From Mycolicibacterium aurum (GTDB taxonomy: Bacteria; Actinomycetota; Actinomycetes; Mycobacteriales; Mycobacteriaceae), in assembly GCA_900078775.1 (NCBI GenBank), contig LT549889.1, positions 4,960,001-5,024,000 on the forward strand: a DNA stretch of 64,000 nt. Direction: 5' to 3'. Positions 33,397 through 42,019 of the stretch are shown here, one piece after another (position 1 is the stretch's first letter; each line of letters begins with the position of its first letter). The notes below the pieces were generated by a model, which saw nothing but the letters and a program-made list of their open reading frames with translations, was not told the origin of the DNA and searched no databases. Made by a program: the position numbers and the translations under genes.

Positions 33397-34232
33397 GTCG
33401 AGTGACGGTGATCACAGGTGGTGCCGGCGGCATGGGTGTCGCGACGGCCAAGATCGTGGGACGGGACGGTCCGGTGCTGCTCTGCGACGTCCGGCAGGAC
33501 CGGCTGGACTCCGCGGCGGCCACCATGCGCGACCTCGGGATCGACGCCACCATGGTCGACTGCGATGTCACCGACCGGCAGGCCGTGGACGAGATGTTCC
33601 GGACCGCAGCCGGTCTGGGACCGGTCGCGGCCGTCGTGCACACCGCCGGGGTCAGCCCCGCGATGGGCGACGCCGAGTACGTCCTGCGGACCAACGCCAT
33701 CGGCACCCTCAACGTCAACGAGGCGTTCTTCTGCATCGCGCCCGAGGGTGGGGCCATCGTGAACGTCGCCTCGATGGCCGCGTACCTGATGCCCGAGGAG
33801 ATGATCCCGGTCGCCGCGTTCCCGACGGCACTGACCGACCCGCAGAAGTTTCTCGCCGAGCTGCTGGCCGGCTGCGATATCGCCGGCGCCGAGGCACGCT
33901 CCGGTATCGCCTACGCCTTCAGCAAGAACTTCGTGAAGTGGTACAGCAGCGCGCAGGCCGAACGGTTCAACAGCCGGGGTCTGCGGATCGTGTCGGTCTC
34001 ACCCGGATCGGTGGACACCGAGATGGGCCGCCTCGAAGAGGCCGGCGGCGCAGGTGCGCTGGTGGTGGACGCCGCCGTGCCGCGGTGGGGCAAGCCCGAG
34101 GAGATGGCCGAACTGTTCGCCTACTGTGTCAGCGACAAGGCGGGCTACCTCACCGGCACCGACATCCTCAACGACGGCGGCGTGGTGGCCTCGTTGCGGG
34201 AGCGGGCCAGGGCCGCGGCCGCCACCTCCTGA
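33393..34232 (+). CDS. Short-chain dehydrogenase/reductase
   Basis: A 279-residue classical SDR. It has a V-T-V-I-T-G-G-A-G-G-M-G cofactor loop (about residues 4-15), C-D-V for NAD preference after strand 2, V-V-H-T-A-G-V-S (N-A-G equivalent), S-M-A as the catalytic Ser region and Y-A-F-S-K as the Tyr-Lys pair (about 174-178), plus S-P-G-S-V-D-T. Residues 128-170 form an inserted lid loop. Substrate unknown; steroid- or alcohol-type substrates are common for this group. ATG 33393. Confidence 0.86.
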   Translation: MSRVTVITGGAGGMGVATAKIVGRDGPVLLCDVRQDRLDSAAATMRDLGIDATMVDCDVTDRQAVDEMFRTAAGLGPVAAVVHTAGVSPAMGDAEYVLRTNAIGTLNVNEAFFCIAPEGGAIVNVASMAAYLMPEEMIPVAAFPTALTDPQKFLAELLAGCDIAGAEARSGIAYAFSKNFVKWYSSAQAERFNSRGLRIVSVSPGSVDTEMGRLEEAGGAGALVVDAAVPRWGKPEEMAELFAYCVSDKAGYLTGTDILNDGGVVASLRERARAAAATS

Positions 34233-34279
34233 TTTCGCCGCAGAGGTTCGAATCCGCGGCCAGTGGGCATATATGGCGC

Positions 34280-34777
34280 ATGTCCACGGCGGGAAGTGAA
34301 GCATTCGAGAAACTCGTTGGCACACTCGACTATCCGATGTTCGTGGTCACCACGGGCGACCCGGATGCGCCCTCGGGATGCCTGGTCGGATTCGCCAGCC
34401 AGACGAGCATCAATCCACCGCGCTTCCTGGTCGGGATCTCCAAGCGCAACCACACCTTTCGGGTCGCCATGGCCGCCGACCACCTGGCCGTGCATCTGAT
34501 CGACCGGGAAAACCGGGCATTGGCCGAGTTGTTCGGTGGCAAGACCGGTGACGACTTCGACAAGTTCGCCCACTGCGCGTGGCACACCGGCCCGCAGCGG
34601 ATGCCGATTCTCGACGATGCCGCGGCCTGGTTCGTCGGCCGGGTGCTCGACCGGGTGGAGATGGGTGATCACGTCGGCCATTTCCTGGAACCCGTGGACG
34701 GCAAAGCCCCCTCGACGGACCTGCCCTGGATCACCTTCAGCGACGTCCGCGACCTCGAACCCGGTAAGCACGCGTGA
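34280..34777 (+). CDS. Flavin reductase-like (FMN-binding) protein
   Basis: A 165-residue split-barrel protein: Y-P-M-F-V-V-T-T-G, S-G-C-L-V-G-F-A-S-Q-T-S-I-N-P-P-R-F-L-V-G-I-S-K-R-N and the A-V-H-L-I-D-R-E-N strand match the flavin reductase domain that supplies or holds FMN. Its TGA overlaps the start of the RibD-like gene (GTGATG at 34774-34779), so the pair is probably translated together. Confidence 0.82.
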   Translation: MSTAGSEAFEKLVGTLDYPMFVVTTGDPDAPSGCLVGFASQTSINPPRFLVGISKRNHTFRVAMAADHLAVHLIDRENRALAELFGGKTGDDFDKFAHCAWHTGPQRMPILDDAAAWFVGRVLDRVEMGDHVGHFLEPVDGKAPSTDLPWITFSDVRDLEPGKHA

Positions 34778-35481
34778 TGGCCGGGCCGACCCTCGCCAGG
34801 GTGGACAGCGTCGCGGAGTTGGCCGACTTCTACGCTGAGCCTCCGGATGGCGTGCGGGCCAACATGATCTTCAGCGCCGACGGTGCGGCGGCCTTCGCCG
34901 GGCGGGCGGGCCCGCTGTCCAACAGCGTGGACCAGGAACTCCTCGGCATCCTGCGGGGCTACGCCGACGTCGTCCTGGTCGGCGCCGGCACCGCACGCGC
35001 CGAGAACTACGGCCCGGTACGGCTTTCCGTCGAGCGGCAGGCGCGGCGGCGGGCCGGCGGCCGGCCCGAGATACCGCCCGTCGCGGTGGTCAGTCGGTCC
35101 GGCGATCTTCCGGCCCGACTGTGCGAGAACCCGGACCGCCTGCCGATTCTGGTCACCTGCAGGGGCGGTCGCAACGGCCGGACACCGATCGCCCGGGTGA
35201 TCGAGGCGGGAGTGGACTCCGTCGACGTCAACGCCGCGGTGTGGGAGCTGACCGCCGCCGGAATGCCGCGCATCCTGTGCGAGGGCGGACCGACGCTGCT
35301 CGACGAGCTCGTCGAGCAGGACGCCCTCGACGAACTCTGCGTGACGATCGCCCCCAAACTGGCTGCCGGTCAACCGGTTCGCGGGACCTCTCGGACGTCG
35401 ACGCTGCCCGCGCCCCGCGATATGCGGCTGGCGCATGCCCTGACACACGGGGACTATCTGTTCCTGAAGTACCGCCGCTGA
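34774..35481 (+). CDS. RibD C-terminal/DHFR-like pyrimidine reductase family protein
   Basis: A 235-residue protein of the RibD_C family: V-R-A-N-M-I-F-S-A-D-G-A-A-A-F, V-V-L-V-G-A-G-T-A-R-A-E-N-Y-G-P-V and R-I-L-C-E-G-G-P-T-L-L-D-E-L-V. It resembles M. tuberculosis Rv2671 as I recall it, which reduces a riboflavin intermediate and can reduce dihydrofolate. The start is GTG 34774 or ATG 34777; both fit the overlap with the upstream flavin reductase gene. Confidence 0.83.
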   Translation: MMAGPTLARVDSVAELADFYAEPPDGVRANMIFSADGAAAFAGRAGPLSNSVDQELLGILRGYADVVLVGAGTARAENYGPVRLSVERQARRRAGGRPEIPPVAVVSRSGDLPARLCENPDRLPILVTCRGGRNGRTPIARVIEAGVDSVDVNAAVWELTAAGMPRILCEGGPTLLDELVEQDALDELCVTIAPKLAAGQPVRGTSRTSTLPAPRDMRLAHALTHGDYLFLKYRR

Positions 35482-35551
35482 CGGACCGGGCGTTTCGGGT
35501 CACCCGGGGCGGGGAACCCGTGTCCAACCCCGATACACAGAGGTGGTGACG

Positions 35552-35809
35552 ATGCCGAATTCGTCGATCAAGAACGAGAAGATGTACGAGGACCTGCGCG
35601 AGCAGGGCAACTCCAAGGAGAAGGCCGCTCGCATCTCCAACGCGGCCGCGGCGCGCGGCAAGTCCGCGGTGGGCCGCAAGGGCGGCAAGTCCGGCTCGTA
35701 CGAGGACTGGACGGTCGCCGATCTGAAGAAGCGCGCCAAGGAACTCGGCATGGCGGGCTATTCCGGGCTCACCAAGGACAAGCTCGTCGAAAAGCTGCGC
35801 AACCACTGA
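35552..35809 (+). CDS. Small DUF7218/Rho-N-like basic protein
   Basis: An 85-residue protein. The N-terminal half is K-N-E-K-M-Y-E-D-L-R-E-Q-G-N-S-K-E-K-A-A-R-I-S-N-A, and the C-terminal half is a SAP/Rho-N-like helix-extension-helix, W-T-V-A-D-L-K-K-R-A-K-E-L-G and L-T-K-D-K-L-V-E-K-L-R. Such proteins bind nucleic acid in other bacteria; here it is inferred. AGGTGG lies at -11. Upstream, GTTT-N16-GGGAAC (35492-35517) is a weak SigF-like promoter. It ends directly against the convergent gene with no gap. Confidence 0.78.
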   Translation: MPNSSIKNEKMYEDLREQGNSKEKAARISNAAAARGKSAVGRKGGKSGSYEDWTVADLKKRAKELGMAGYSGLTKDKLVEKLRNH

Positions 35810-36355
35810 TCACTCGGCGATCCCGAGCCGGTCCGCGAGCGTCAGGAACGCCACCGCGAAGTCGCTGTCGGCGGTGTCCCGGCGCACGGCCGGCCAATCG
35901 ATCCGCTCGCGAACTGCCCGAACACCCGGTAGCAGGGCCGCGAAATCGCAGTAGTGCTCGTTGAGCGCCCGCAGTTTCTGGGTGAGCACGAACGTCACCG
36001 GTAGCACCGGCATCCGGATGGCGATGACGTCATGCTCCTCCGCGCAGTCCAGCGTCTCGGGGCGTACCGGCACACCGTTGATCCGGTGCAGGACGTCGAC
36101 CAGCACGTCACCGCTGTGCGCCTTGAACAGCCAATCCTCCGGCGGTCGTTCGATCCGGAACCCGGCCTTGCCCAGGGTGGTGGCGGCCACTTCGGTGTCC
36201 ACCTCGGCGACCACGAAGTCCACATCGTGTACCGGTTCCGGGCCGCCGTTGACCCACAGCGCGTAACTGCCGGCGAGGGCGAACCGGGGCCCGTGCTCCT
36301 TCAGCGCCGAAGCGGCCGTCCGCAACGCCTCGCGCAGTTCCTCATGGGTGGACAT
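35810..36355 (-). CDS. Nucleotidyltransferase-fold protein
   Basis: A 181-residue protein with the nucleotidyltransferase core L-A-G-S-Y-A-L-W-V-N-G (about residues 28-38) and the metal-binding pair in V-H-D-V-D-F-V-V-A. It resembles MNT/AbiEii-type or kanamycin-nucleotidyltransferase-like domains. No partner HEPN or antitoxin gene is adjacent, so a toxin-antitoxin role is not supported. ATG 36355 is 22 bp from the divergent EEP gene. Confidence 0.75.
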   Translation of the reverse strand: MSTHEELREALRTAASALKEHGPRFALAGSYALWVNGGPEPVHDVDFVVAEVDTEVAATTLGKAGFRIERPPEDWLFKAHSGDVLVDVLHRINGVPVRPETLDCAEEHDVIAIRMPVLPVTFVLTQKLRALNEHYCDFAALLPGVRAVRERIDWPAVRRDTADSDFAVAFLTLADRLGIAE

Positions 36356-36377
36356 CCATCCTGGGTACCCACCTTGC

Positions 36378-37142
36378 ATGAGGATTGCGACCTTCAACAT
36401 CCTGCACGGCCGGACCGTCGGCGACGGGGTGCACCCGGCGCGGCTGACCGAATGCGTGCGGCGGCTGGACCCCGACATCCTGGCGCTGCAGGAGGTGGAC
36501 CTGGAACAGCAGCGGTCCGGCCGCGCCGATCTCACCGCGGTGGCCGCCGAGGCCATGGGGGCGGTGGCCCACCGCTTCGTCGCGGCGATCTCGGGGACCC
36601 CGGGGGCGACCTGGATGGCGGCCACCGGGGAGGAGCAGCCCGGCACCGCCGGCTACGGCATCGCGCTGCTGTCCCGGTACCCGGCGTCCAGCTGGCAAGT
36701 GGTTCGGCTGCCGCGGATCCCGATGCGCTTCCCGATGTACCTGCCCGGACCGAACCGGGTGAAGATCGTCGACGAGGAGCCGAGGGCGGCGGTGATCGCC
36801 CAGCTCGACACCCCGCTCGGGCCGATGTCGGTTGCCAACACCCATCTTTCGTTCGTGCCGGGCTGGAATCGCCGGCAACTGGGCCGGCTGGTCCGGGACC
36901 TCAAGGGGCTGCCGGGTCCGCATCTGCTGGCCGGCGATCTCAATCTGACCCCGGCTGCGGTGACCCGCTGGTCGGGGTTGCGGCCGTTGGCGACCGCGCT
37001 CACCTTCCCGGCCGACGCACCGACGCGGCAGCTGGACCACATCCTGACCGACGACCCCGCGCTGTGTGCCCGGGACTGCACCACCCCGATGGTCGGGATC
37101 TCCGATCACCGGCCGTTGGCGGTGGACATCGAACTGGGCTGA
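36378..37142 (+). CDS. Endonuclease/exonuclease/phosphatase family protein
   Basis: A 254-residue EEP-fold protein: M-R-I-A-T-F-N-I-L-H-G start (metal-ligand Asn), L-A-L-Q-E-V-D (metal-binding Glu, about residue 39), N-T-H-L-S-F, G-D-L-N-L-T (Asp/Asn) and S-D-H-R-P-L (catalytic Asp-His at the end). All catalytic residues are present. The substrate, nucleic acid or phosphodiester/phospholipid, cannot be told. No signal peptide. Confidence 0.85.
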   Translation: MRIATFNILHGRTVGDGVHPARLTECVRRLDPDILALQEVDLEQQRSGRADLTAVAAEAMGAVAHRFVAAISGTPGATWMAATGEEQPGTAGYGIALLSRYPASSWQVVRLPRIPMRFPMYLPGPNRVKIVDEEPRAAVIAQLDTPLGPMSVANTHLSFVPGWNRRQLGRLVRDLKGLPGPHLLAGDLNLTPAAVTRWSGLRPLATALTFPADAPTRQLDHILTDDPALCARDCTTPMVGISDHRPLAVDIELG

Positions 37143-37208
37143 GCCGGATTCCGAAGACGAGACAACGACCGGGCGTACGCATGCCCGCCGACATCGAAGA
37201 TCACCAGC

Positions 37209-38171
37209 TCAGGCGGCGGTCTGCGGATCGGCTCCGCGCGACCTGCGGGCCTTACGCCGGGTCTTGTGCCGGTACAGGTCCCGGTCTGCTTCGGTCAGCA
37301 GCGCGGTGAAGGAGTTGGGCGCGTGCGCCGGTCCGACCGCGACGCCGGTACTGACGTGCACGGGTCCCGTCCCGCCGAGGGCGTCGGCGAGGGTGCGCGC
37401 CCGGCCCTCGGTGCACCCGGTGAGGACGGCCACGAACTCGTCCCCGCCGATCCTGCCGAGCACGGCGCAGGGCGGAAGTTGCCGGGTCCAGCGGCGGGTC
37501 AGCTGGATCAGGACGCTGTCGCCGGCTGCGTGTCCGTCGCGGTCGTTGACGGCCTTGAAATCGTCGATGTCCAGCACGATCACGGCGAGCGACTCACCGC
37601 GGCGCCGGGCCCGGGGCTGCAGTCCGGCCAGCTCCCGACTGAGTCCGGCGCGGTTCCACACCGCGGTCAGCGGGTCGCGCAGCGCGGCTTCGACCAGTGC
37701 GGAGATCAGCAACCCGAACAGCTCCGCGCTGCCCAGGATGCAGGCCGGGAACAGCACGAACCACAGTGCCGGCGCGGGTGCGGGGGCGAGCCACAGGCAC
37801 AGCGTGATGCCTGCCGCCAGTGCCCCGGTGAGCAGGCGTGCGGTGGCCGGCCGGTGCCAGCTCCGGATGTACACCGCGATCATGGTCACCGGGATCAGGG
37901 CCCATACCTGCGCGGCGAGTTCGTGGTGTCCGAGCACCGGGGCCAGCGGCGCGAGACACGCGCAGAGCACCGAAACCGCGTAGCGCCAACCGCGTAGGTG
38001 CCGGGGGAGGGCCGCGAGGAGCCCGAGCGTGCTCAGTGCCACCGCCACCCACTCGCCGCGGGCGTCGGGCAGTCCGAAAGCGGCGGCAACGGCCGCGGCG
38101 TACATCGCGAGCACGGTGACCAGATAGGTGACCAACATGCGCCGACGCAGCAGAGTGTTCAGAACCGGCAC
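37209..38171 (-). CDS. GGDEF diguanylate cyclase with membrane sensor
   Basis: About 320 residues. Five or six N-terminal membrane segments (MASE-like, about residues 12-155) are followed by a GGDEF domain with D-P-L-T-A-V-W-N-R, D-I-D-D-F-K-A-V-N-D and an intact G-R-I-G-G-D-E-F (about residue 238). The A site is complete, so it can make c-di-GMP. No RxxD inhibitory site precedes it. Start uncertain: GTG 38171 has an AGGGCGAGG just upstream, ATG 38138 is the first internal ATG, and the frame stays open to 38294. Confidence 0.82.
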   Translation of the reverse strand: MPVLNTLLRRRMLVTYLVTVLAMYAAAVAAAFGLPDARGEWVAVALSTLGLLAALPRHLRGWRYAVSVLCACLAPLAPVLGHHELAAQVWALIPVTMIAVYIRSWHRPATARLLTGALAAGITLCLWLAPAPAPALWFVLFPACILGSAELFGLLISALVEAALRDPLTAVWNRAGLSRELAGLQPRARRRGESLAVIVLDIDDFKAVNDRDGHAAGDSVLIQLTRRWTRQLPPCAVLGRIGGDEFVAVLTGCTEGRARTLADALGGTGPVHVSTGVAVGPAHAPNSFTALLTEADRDLYRHKTRRKARRSRGADPQTAA

Positions 38172-38559
38172 ACCCCACCTCGCCCTCGCTGCGCTGACAA
38201 GCGAATCATTCTGCCCGGTGTCGGCGGTGTGTGCCAGGGTGACCCCCGGCTGAAACGACGCCCGATTGCGTGCGCAAACCTGTGATTTCGGCAAATTTTT
38301 GATGACAAAGACTTGGAGCTCGATCTGGGGCCGAAAATGTCCTGCGTGGGCTGGTTATTGTCCAGATAGCGAAGATCCGGCAAGCGGAGTGTGGCCACAG
38401 GTACCCGGATTAACCGCGTGTACGCCGATCGGTGGAACTTTTCAGCAAAAGTGACGCGGGAGTAGCAACGTTCTACGCCTGCGTCAATACTCATGTCGCG
38501 GACCTTCGATTTCAGCGAAGTTGGGAACCGCACTCGGACAACGGAGTAAGGGGACAGTC
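38172..38559. other. Long AT-richer intergenic region with a palindrome
   Basis: About 390 bp between the divergent GGDEF gene and the large surface-protein gene, visibly richer in A/T than the neighbours (runs such as aaatttttgatgacaaag near 38292). No convincing ORF. It must hold both promoters. The only clear symmetric site is at 38437-38452. Confidence 0.6.
38437..38452. promoter_or_regulatory. Palindrome ACTTTT-CAGC-AAAAGT upstream of the large surface-protein gene
   Basis: A perfect 6-bp inverted repeat with a 4-bp centre, 108 bp before ATG 38560. The low-GC arms are rare in this DNA, so chance occurrence is unlikely. Candidate regulator-binding site or small hairpin in the leader. Confidence 0.45.
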
Positions 38560-41274
38560 ATGGCCGGTGGACATCGGTTGCCGAGAGGCGCCAAAGCGAA
38601 CCGTTCGGGCAAGCGGGGTCGTCGCGGCGGACACCGCGCCGAGACCAGCCGTCCGGAACCGTACGCCTGGCTCGGGGCGGGGGCGGTGACCCTCGGTCTC
38701 GGTGCGGCGCTGGCCACCGGCCCCGCCGTCGCCTACGCCGACGAGGGCGCCGACACCGGTGGTAGCAGAGTGTCCGAGTCTTCGCCGGGGACGCAGTCGG
38801 CCTCCGGCAACACCGGCCCGTCCGCGAATGAGCCCTCCCCGACGACGACATCACCCAGCGAGGACTCCCCCCTCGGCGGTGACGCCGACCCGGCCGACAA
38901 CGACCTCGCGGACGACCTCACGGACGACTTCGCGAACCCGGACCCGAAGGGCTCCGACCGGATCGACACGGACACCGACGGTGACGGCACCGGCGCGCAG
39001 GTCGAGGAGCCGGCGCCGCCCAAGAAGAACGGCCGGTTCGGCCAGCTCCGAACCACGAAAGCGGCCGTCCAGGAGCGGGTTTCGCTGGAGTCTACGGTCG
39101 AGCAACCGGTATCGACGCCGGCCACCGGTGCGGCCGCCAAGGCCGAGGCGGACGCCGACTCGGCAGCCCCCGAGATCACCCCGACACAGCAGACCGGCAC
39201 GTTGCAGGCCGCGTCGGTGACCGCGTCCAACGTCGGCGCGGCCGCCGAGCCCGCGGCGGCGTCCCCGATCCCGAAGGCGATCGCGGTACCCGTGCTGAAG
39301 TTCATCGGCGGGTTCCTCAACCTGTTCGGGGTCAAGACGAATTCACCGCTGCCGCAACTCGATGTCGGTCTGGCCGCGGCCTGGACCTGGTTCCGTCAGC
39401 TGCAGACCGACTGGGGAGTGGCGCCGCCGGTGGCGGGGGTGCCGACGGCCACCGAACCGGAACCGGACACCGGCGTGGTCACCGGCAACATCAACGCCAC
39501 CAATCAGGCGAACCTGCCGATGACCTACACGGTGGCCATCGACCCGCTGCTGGGCGAGGTCACCGTGGAGGCCAAGACGGGTGCGTACACCTACACCCCG
39601 TCCGAGGCCGCGCGGCTGGCGGCGATCGTCGCGCCGATCAGCGATATCTTCACCGTCACCGTGTCCAACGGACTGGCGTCGAACTACGTCCTCGTCACCG
39701 TCAAGATCGGCGCGGCCACCTCGGCGATCCCGAATGCCCCGGAGACGGTGTCGCAGAGCACGAATGCCGACAGCGGGTTGGTCACCGGGCAGGTCGGCTC
39801 GCCCGGCTGGACCGGCGGGCCGCTCACCTACACGGTGCTCACCCCGACGGTCGGCGGCACGCTGACCTTCGACGAGGAGACCGGCAACTACACGTATCAG
39901 CCCTCGGCGCTGACGATGGCATTGGCGAGCCTCGGTCTCGCGGCCCCGGACTTCTTCACCGTGGTGGCCAACAACGGATCGATCCCGAGCCTGCCGGCCA
40001 TCATCACGGTGCCGATCACCGCCAAGGACGCGATCCCCAGCACTCCGGTGGCGGGCGCGCAGACCGTCGATGCCGCAACCGGTTTGGTGACCGGCAGCGT
40101 GAGTTCCTCGGACGGGTCCGGGCAGGCACTGACCTACACGGTGCTCACCCCGACCGTCGGCGGCACTCTGAACTTCGACGCCGCCACCGGGCAGTACACG
40201 TACCAGCCGTCGGCGGCGTCGATGGCGCTGGCCAGCCTCGGACTGTTCCCGACCGACGCCTTCACGGTGGTGGCGACCAATGGCACGTTCATCAGCGCGC
40301 CGACGATCATCACGGTCCCGGTCACCGCCAAGGACGCCATCCCGTCCGCGCCGGCATCGGCCTCGCAAAGCGTCAACACCGCAACCGGTTTGGTGACCGG
40401 CAGCGTGAGTTCCTCGGACGGGTCCGGGCAGGCACTGACCTACACGGTGCTCACCCCGACCGTCGGCGGCACTCTGAACTTCGACAGCGCCACCGGGCAG
40501 TACACGTACCAGCCGTCGGCGGCGTCGATGGCGCTGGCCAGCCTCGGACTGTTCCCGACCGACGCCTTCACGGTGGTGGCGACCAATGGCACGTTCATCA
40601 GCGCGCCGACGATCATCACGGTCCCGGTCACCGCGGTGGACGCCAAGCCGAGCACCCCGGTGGCTGGCCCGCTCACCACCAATGCCGGCAGCGGTGTGGT
40701 CACCGGCAGCGTGACCTCGACCGATCCGGCCGGGCAGCCGCTGACCTACACGGTGATCACCTCGACGCTCGGCGGCTCGTTGAATTTCAACTCGGCCAAC
40801 GGCACGTTCACATACACGCCGTCGGCGGCGGCCCGGGTGGCCGCGAGCGCGGGCGTGACCACCGATGTCTTCACGGTGGTCGCCACCAACGGCACCTTCA
40901 CCAGTGGTATCGCGTCGATCACGGTGCCGATCGCACCCAACCCGGCGCCGCCGAGCGCCCCGGTGAAGGGCAGTCACACGATCGACACCAGCAACGGCCG
41001 GGTGACCAGCCGCGTGACTTCGACCGATCCGAACGGGTTGCCGCTGACCTATTCGCTGACCACGGGGGCAGTCCGTGGCACCGTGGTGATGAACTCGAAC
41101 GGCACCTTCACTTACACGCCGACGGCCGATGCCAGGGCGGCGTCGTATGCAGCCGATCTGGTCGGCGACCCCCTCTCCGACATTTTCACGGTGACTGTCA
41201 CCAACGGTTACAGCAGCAACTTCGCAATCATCACGGTGCCGATCAGCCCGAAGGCGCCGTCGTGGCCCTTCTGA
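38560..41274 (+). CDS. Large cadherin-like/VCBS-repeat surface protein
   Basis: A 904-residue protein. A basic N-terminal region (about 1-35, rich in Arg, Lys and Gly) is followed by a hydrophobic signal or anchor segment (about 37-65, ending A-V-A-Y-A-D-E). An acidic, Ser/Pro/Thr-rich linker (about 65-230) follows. Six modules of about 100 residues come next, with D-x-x-S/T-G-x-V-T-G-x-V, L-T-Y-T-V and Y-T-Y-x-P motifs, ending in S-P-K-A-P-S-W-P-F. Probably exported and cell-wall associated; adhesive or structural role inferred. The same module type occurs in the gene at the left window edge. ATG 38560 follows a TAAGGGG ribosome-binding site. Confidence 0.75.
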   Translation: MAGGHRLPRGAKANRSGKRGRRGGHRAETSRPEPYAWLGAGAVTLGLGAALATGPAVAYADEGADTGGSRVSESSPGTQSASGNTGPSANEPSPTTTSPSEDSPLGGDADPADNDLADDLTDDFANPDPKGSDRIDTDTDGDGTGAQVEEPAPPKKNGRFGQLRTTKAAVQERVSLESTVEQPVSTPATGAAAKAEADADSAAPEITPTQQTGTLQAASVTASNVGAAAEPAAASPIPKAIAVPVLKFIGGFLNLFGVKTNSPLPQLDVGLAAAWTWFRQLQTDWGVAPPVAGVPTATEPEPDTGVVTGNINATNQANLPMTYTVAIDPLLGEVTVEAKTGAYTYTPSEAARLAAIVAPISDIFTVTVSNGLASNYVLVTVKIGAATSAIPNAPETVSQSTNADSGLVTGQVGSPGWTGGPLTYTVLTPTVGGTLTFDEETGNYTYQPSALTMALASLGLAAPDFFTVVANNGSIPSLPAIITVPITAKDAIPSTPVAGAQTVDAATGLVTGSVSSSDGSGQALTYTVLTPTVGGTLNFDAATGQYTYQPSAASMALASLGLFPTDAFTVVATNGTFISAPTIITVPVTAKDAIPSAPASASQSVNTATGLVTGSVSSSDGSGQALTYTVLTPTVGGTLNFDSATGQYTYQPSAASMALASLGLFPTDAFTVVATNGTFISAPTIITVPVTAVDAKPSTPVAGPLTTNAGSGVVTGSVTSTDPAGQPLTYTVITSTLGGSLNFNSANGTFTYTPSAAARVAASAGVTTDVFTVVATNGTFTSGIASITVPIAPNPAPPSAPVKGSHTIDTSNGRVTSRVTSTDPNGLPLTYSLTTGAVRGTVVMNSNGTFTYTPTADARAASYAADLVGDPLSDIFTVTVTNGYSSNFAIITVPISPKAPSWPF
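40075..40634 (+). repeat. Near-identical 254-bp in-frame duplication, period 306 bp
   Basis: 40075-40328 and 40381-40634 differ at only two adjacent bases (GC against AG at 40180/40486). The spacing of 306 bp equals 102 codons, one module. The other modules of the gene have diverged far more, so this copy arose recently or is homogenised by recombination. Confidence 0.9.
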
Positions 41275-41284
41275 CATGAACGCC

Positions 41285-41321
41285 GCGGGCAGGTTCGGCC
41301 ACTCTGGTCGAGCCTGCCCGC
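41285..41321 (+). terminator. Strong 17-bp-stem hairpin terminator
   Basis: The stem reads GCGGGCAGGTTCGGCCA, then loop CTC, then TGGTCGAGCCTGCCCGC. All 17 positions pair, two as G-T wobbles. It begins 10 bp after the stop of the large surface-protein gene and ends 29 bp before the next ATG. There is no T-tract. Confidence 0.8.
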
Positions 41322-41350
41322 CGGGCATTCGAGGTGGTTACCCTGAGCGC

Positions 41351-42019
41351 ATGCCGACCGAGATCACGGTGCGGGGCGCGTTCTCCGCATTCCATCCGCC
41401 CGAGCGCGGGACCGTGCGCGCGAGCATCGCCTACGAGGGCCCGGATATGGGTTCGGTCTATGACCGGGTGGCCCACGACCTCGCCGCGGTGAAGGCCTCG
41501 GTCGCTCGGCTGCAGGAGGGCGATCCGGCGCCGGTGACCTGGTGGTCGGCCCAGCAGCTGCGAACCTGGTCGCAGCGGCCCTGGCACAAGGAAGGCAAGC
41601 AGCTACCGCTGGTGCACCACGCCGCGGTGGCGGTCGAGGTCAAGTTCGGTGACTTCGCGGCGCTGTCGCGGTGGGTCGGCGAACACATCGGCGGCACTTC
41701 GGGATTCCGGGTGGCATCGGTCGAGTGGACCCTCACCGAGGTCCGCCGCGATGCCCTGATCACCGACGCGCGGACCCGCGCGGTGCGGGATGCGGCGGCC
41801 CGGGCCCAGCAGTACGCCGACGCGCTGGACCTCGGCACGGTGCGGCCGGTGGCCATCGCCGACGCCGGAATGCTCGGCGCGGCACTGCAACCCGAGGGCG
41901 GCACCGGCGCGACGTTCCTACGTGCGGCGGCCACCGCCGGTGGCGGCGGGGACGTCGAACTCATCCCGGAGGACATCGAGGTCGCCGCGACCGTGGACGC
42001 CCGCTTCCTGGCGGACTAG
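41351..42019 (+). CDS. SIMPL domain (DUF541) protein
   Basis: A 222-residue protein of the SIMPL/DUF541 family: E-I-T-V-R-G-A-F-S-A-F at the start and the long helix D-A-R-T-R-A-V-R-D-A-A-A-R-A-Q-Q-Y-A-D-A-L-D-L-G. It continues with P-E-D-I-E-V-A-A-T-V-D-A-R-F near the end. Most members are periplasmic, but here no signal peptide precedes the domain from ATG 41351. Function unknown. Its TAG interlocks with the TAG of the convergent lipase gene (CTAG, 42016-42019). Confidence 0.82.
   Translation: MPTEITVRGAFSAFHPPERGTVRASIAYEGPDMGSVYDRVAHDLAAVKASVARLQEGDPAPVTWWSAQQLRTWSQRPWHKEGKQLPLVHHAAVAVEVKFGDFAALSRWVGEHIGGTSGFRVASVEWTLTEVRRDALITDARTRAVRDAAARAQQYADALDLGTVRPVAIADAGMLGAALQPEGGTGATFLRAAATAGGGGDVELIPEDIEVAATVDARFLAD

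Noticed and set aside
34241..34258. GGTTCGAATCC, a perfect tRNA T-loop-like motif
   Set aside because: No pairing T-stem, acceptor, D or anticodon arm can be built around it; it lies between the SDR and flavin-reductase genes with no integrase or mobile gene nearby.
35492..35517. GTTT-N16-GGGAAC as a SigF promoter for the DUF7218 gene
   Set aside because: The -10 deviates at two of six positions; mentioned only as weak in the gene entry.
35810..36355. Nucleotidyltransferase as part of a toxin-antitoxin or AbiE system
   Set aside because: No small antitoxin or HEPN partner is adjacent; the neighbours are a Rho-N-like protein and an EEP-family enzyme on the other strand.
39343..41328. 661-codon minus-strand open frame opposite the repeat surface protein
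   Set aside because: Arg/Gly/His-rich low-information product repeating because the plus-strand modules repeat; no start signal.
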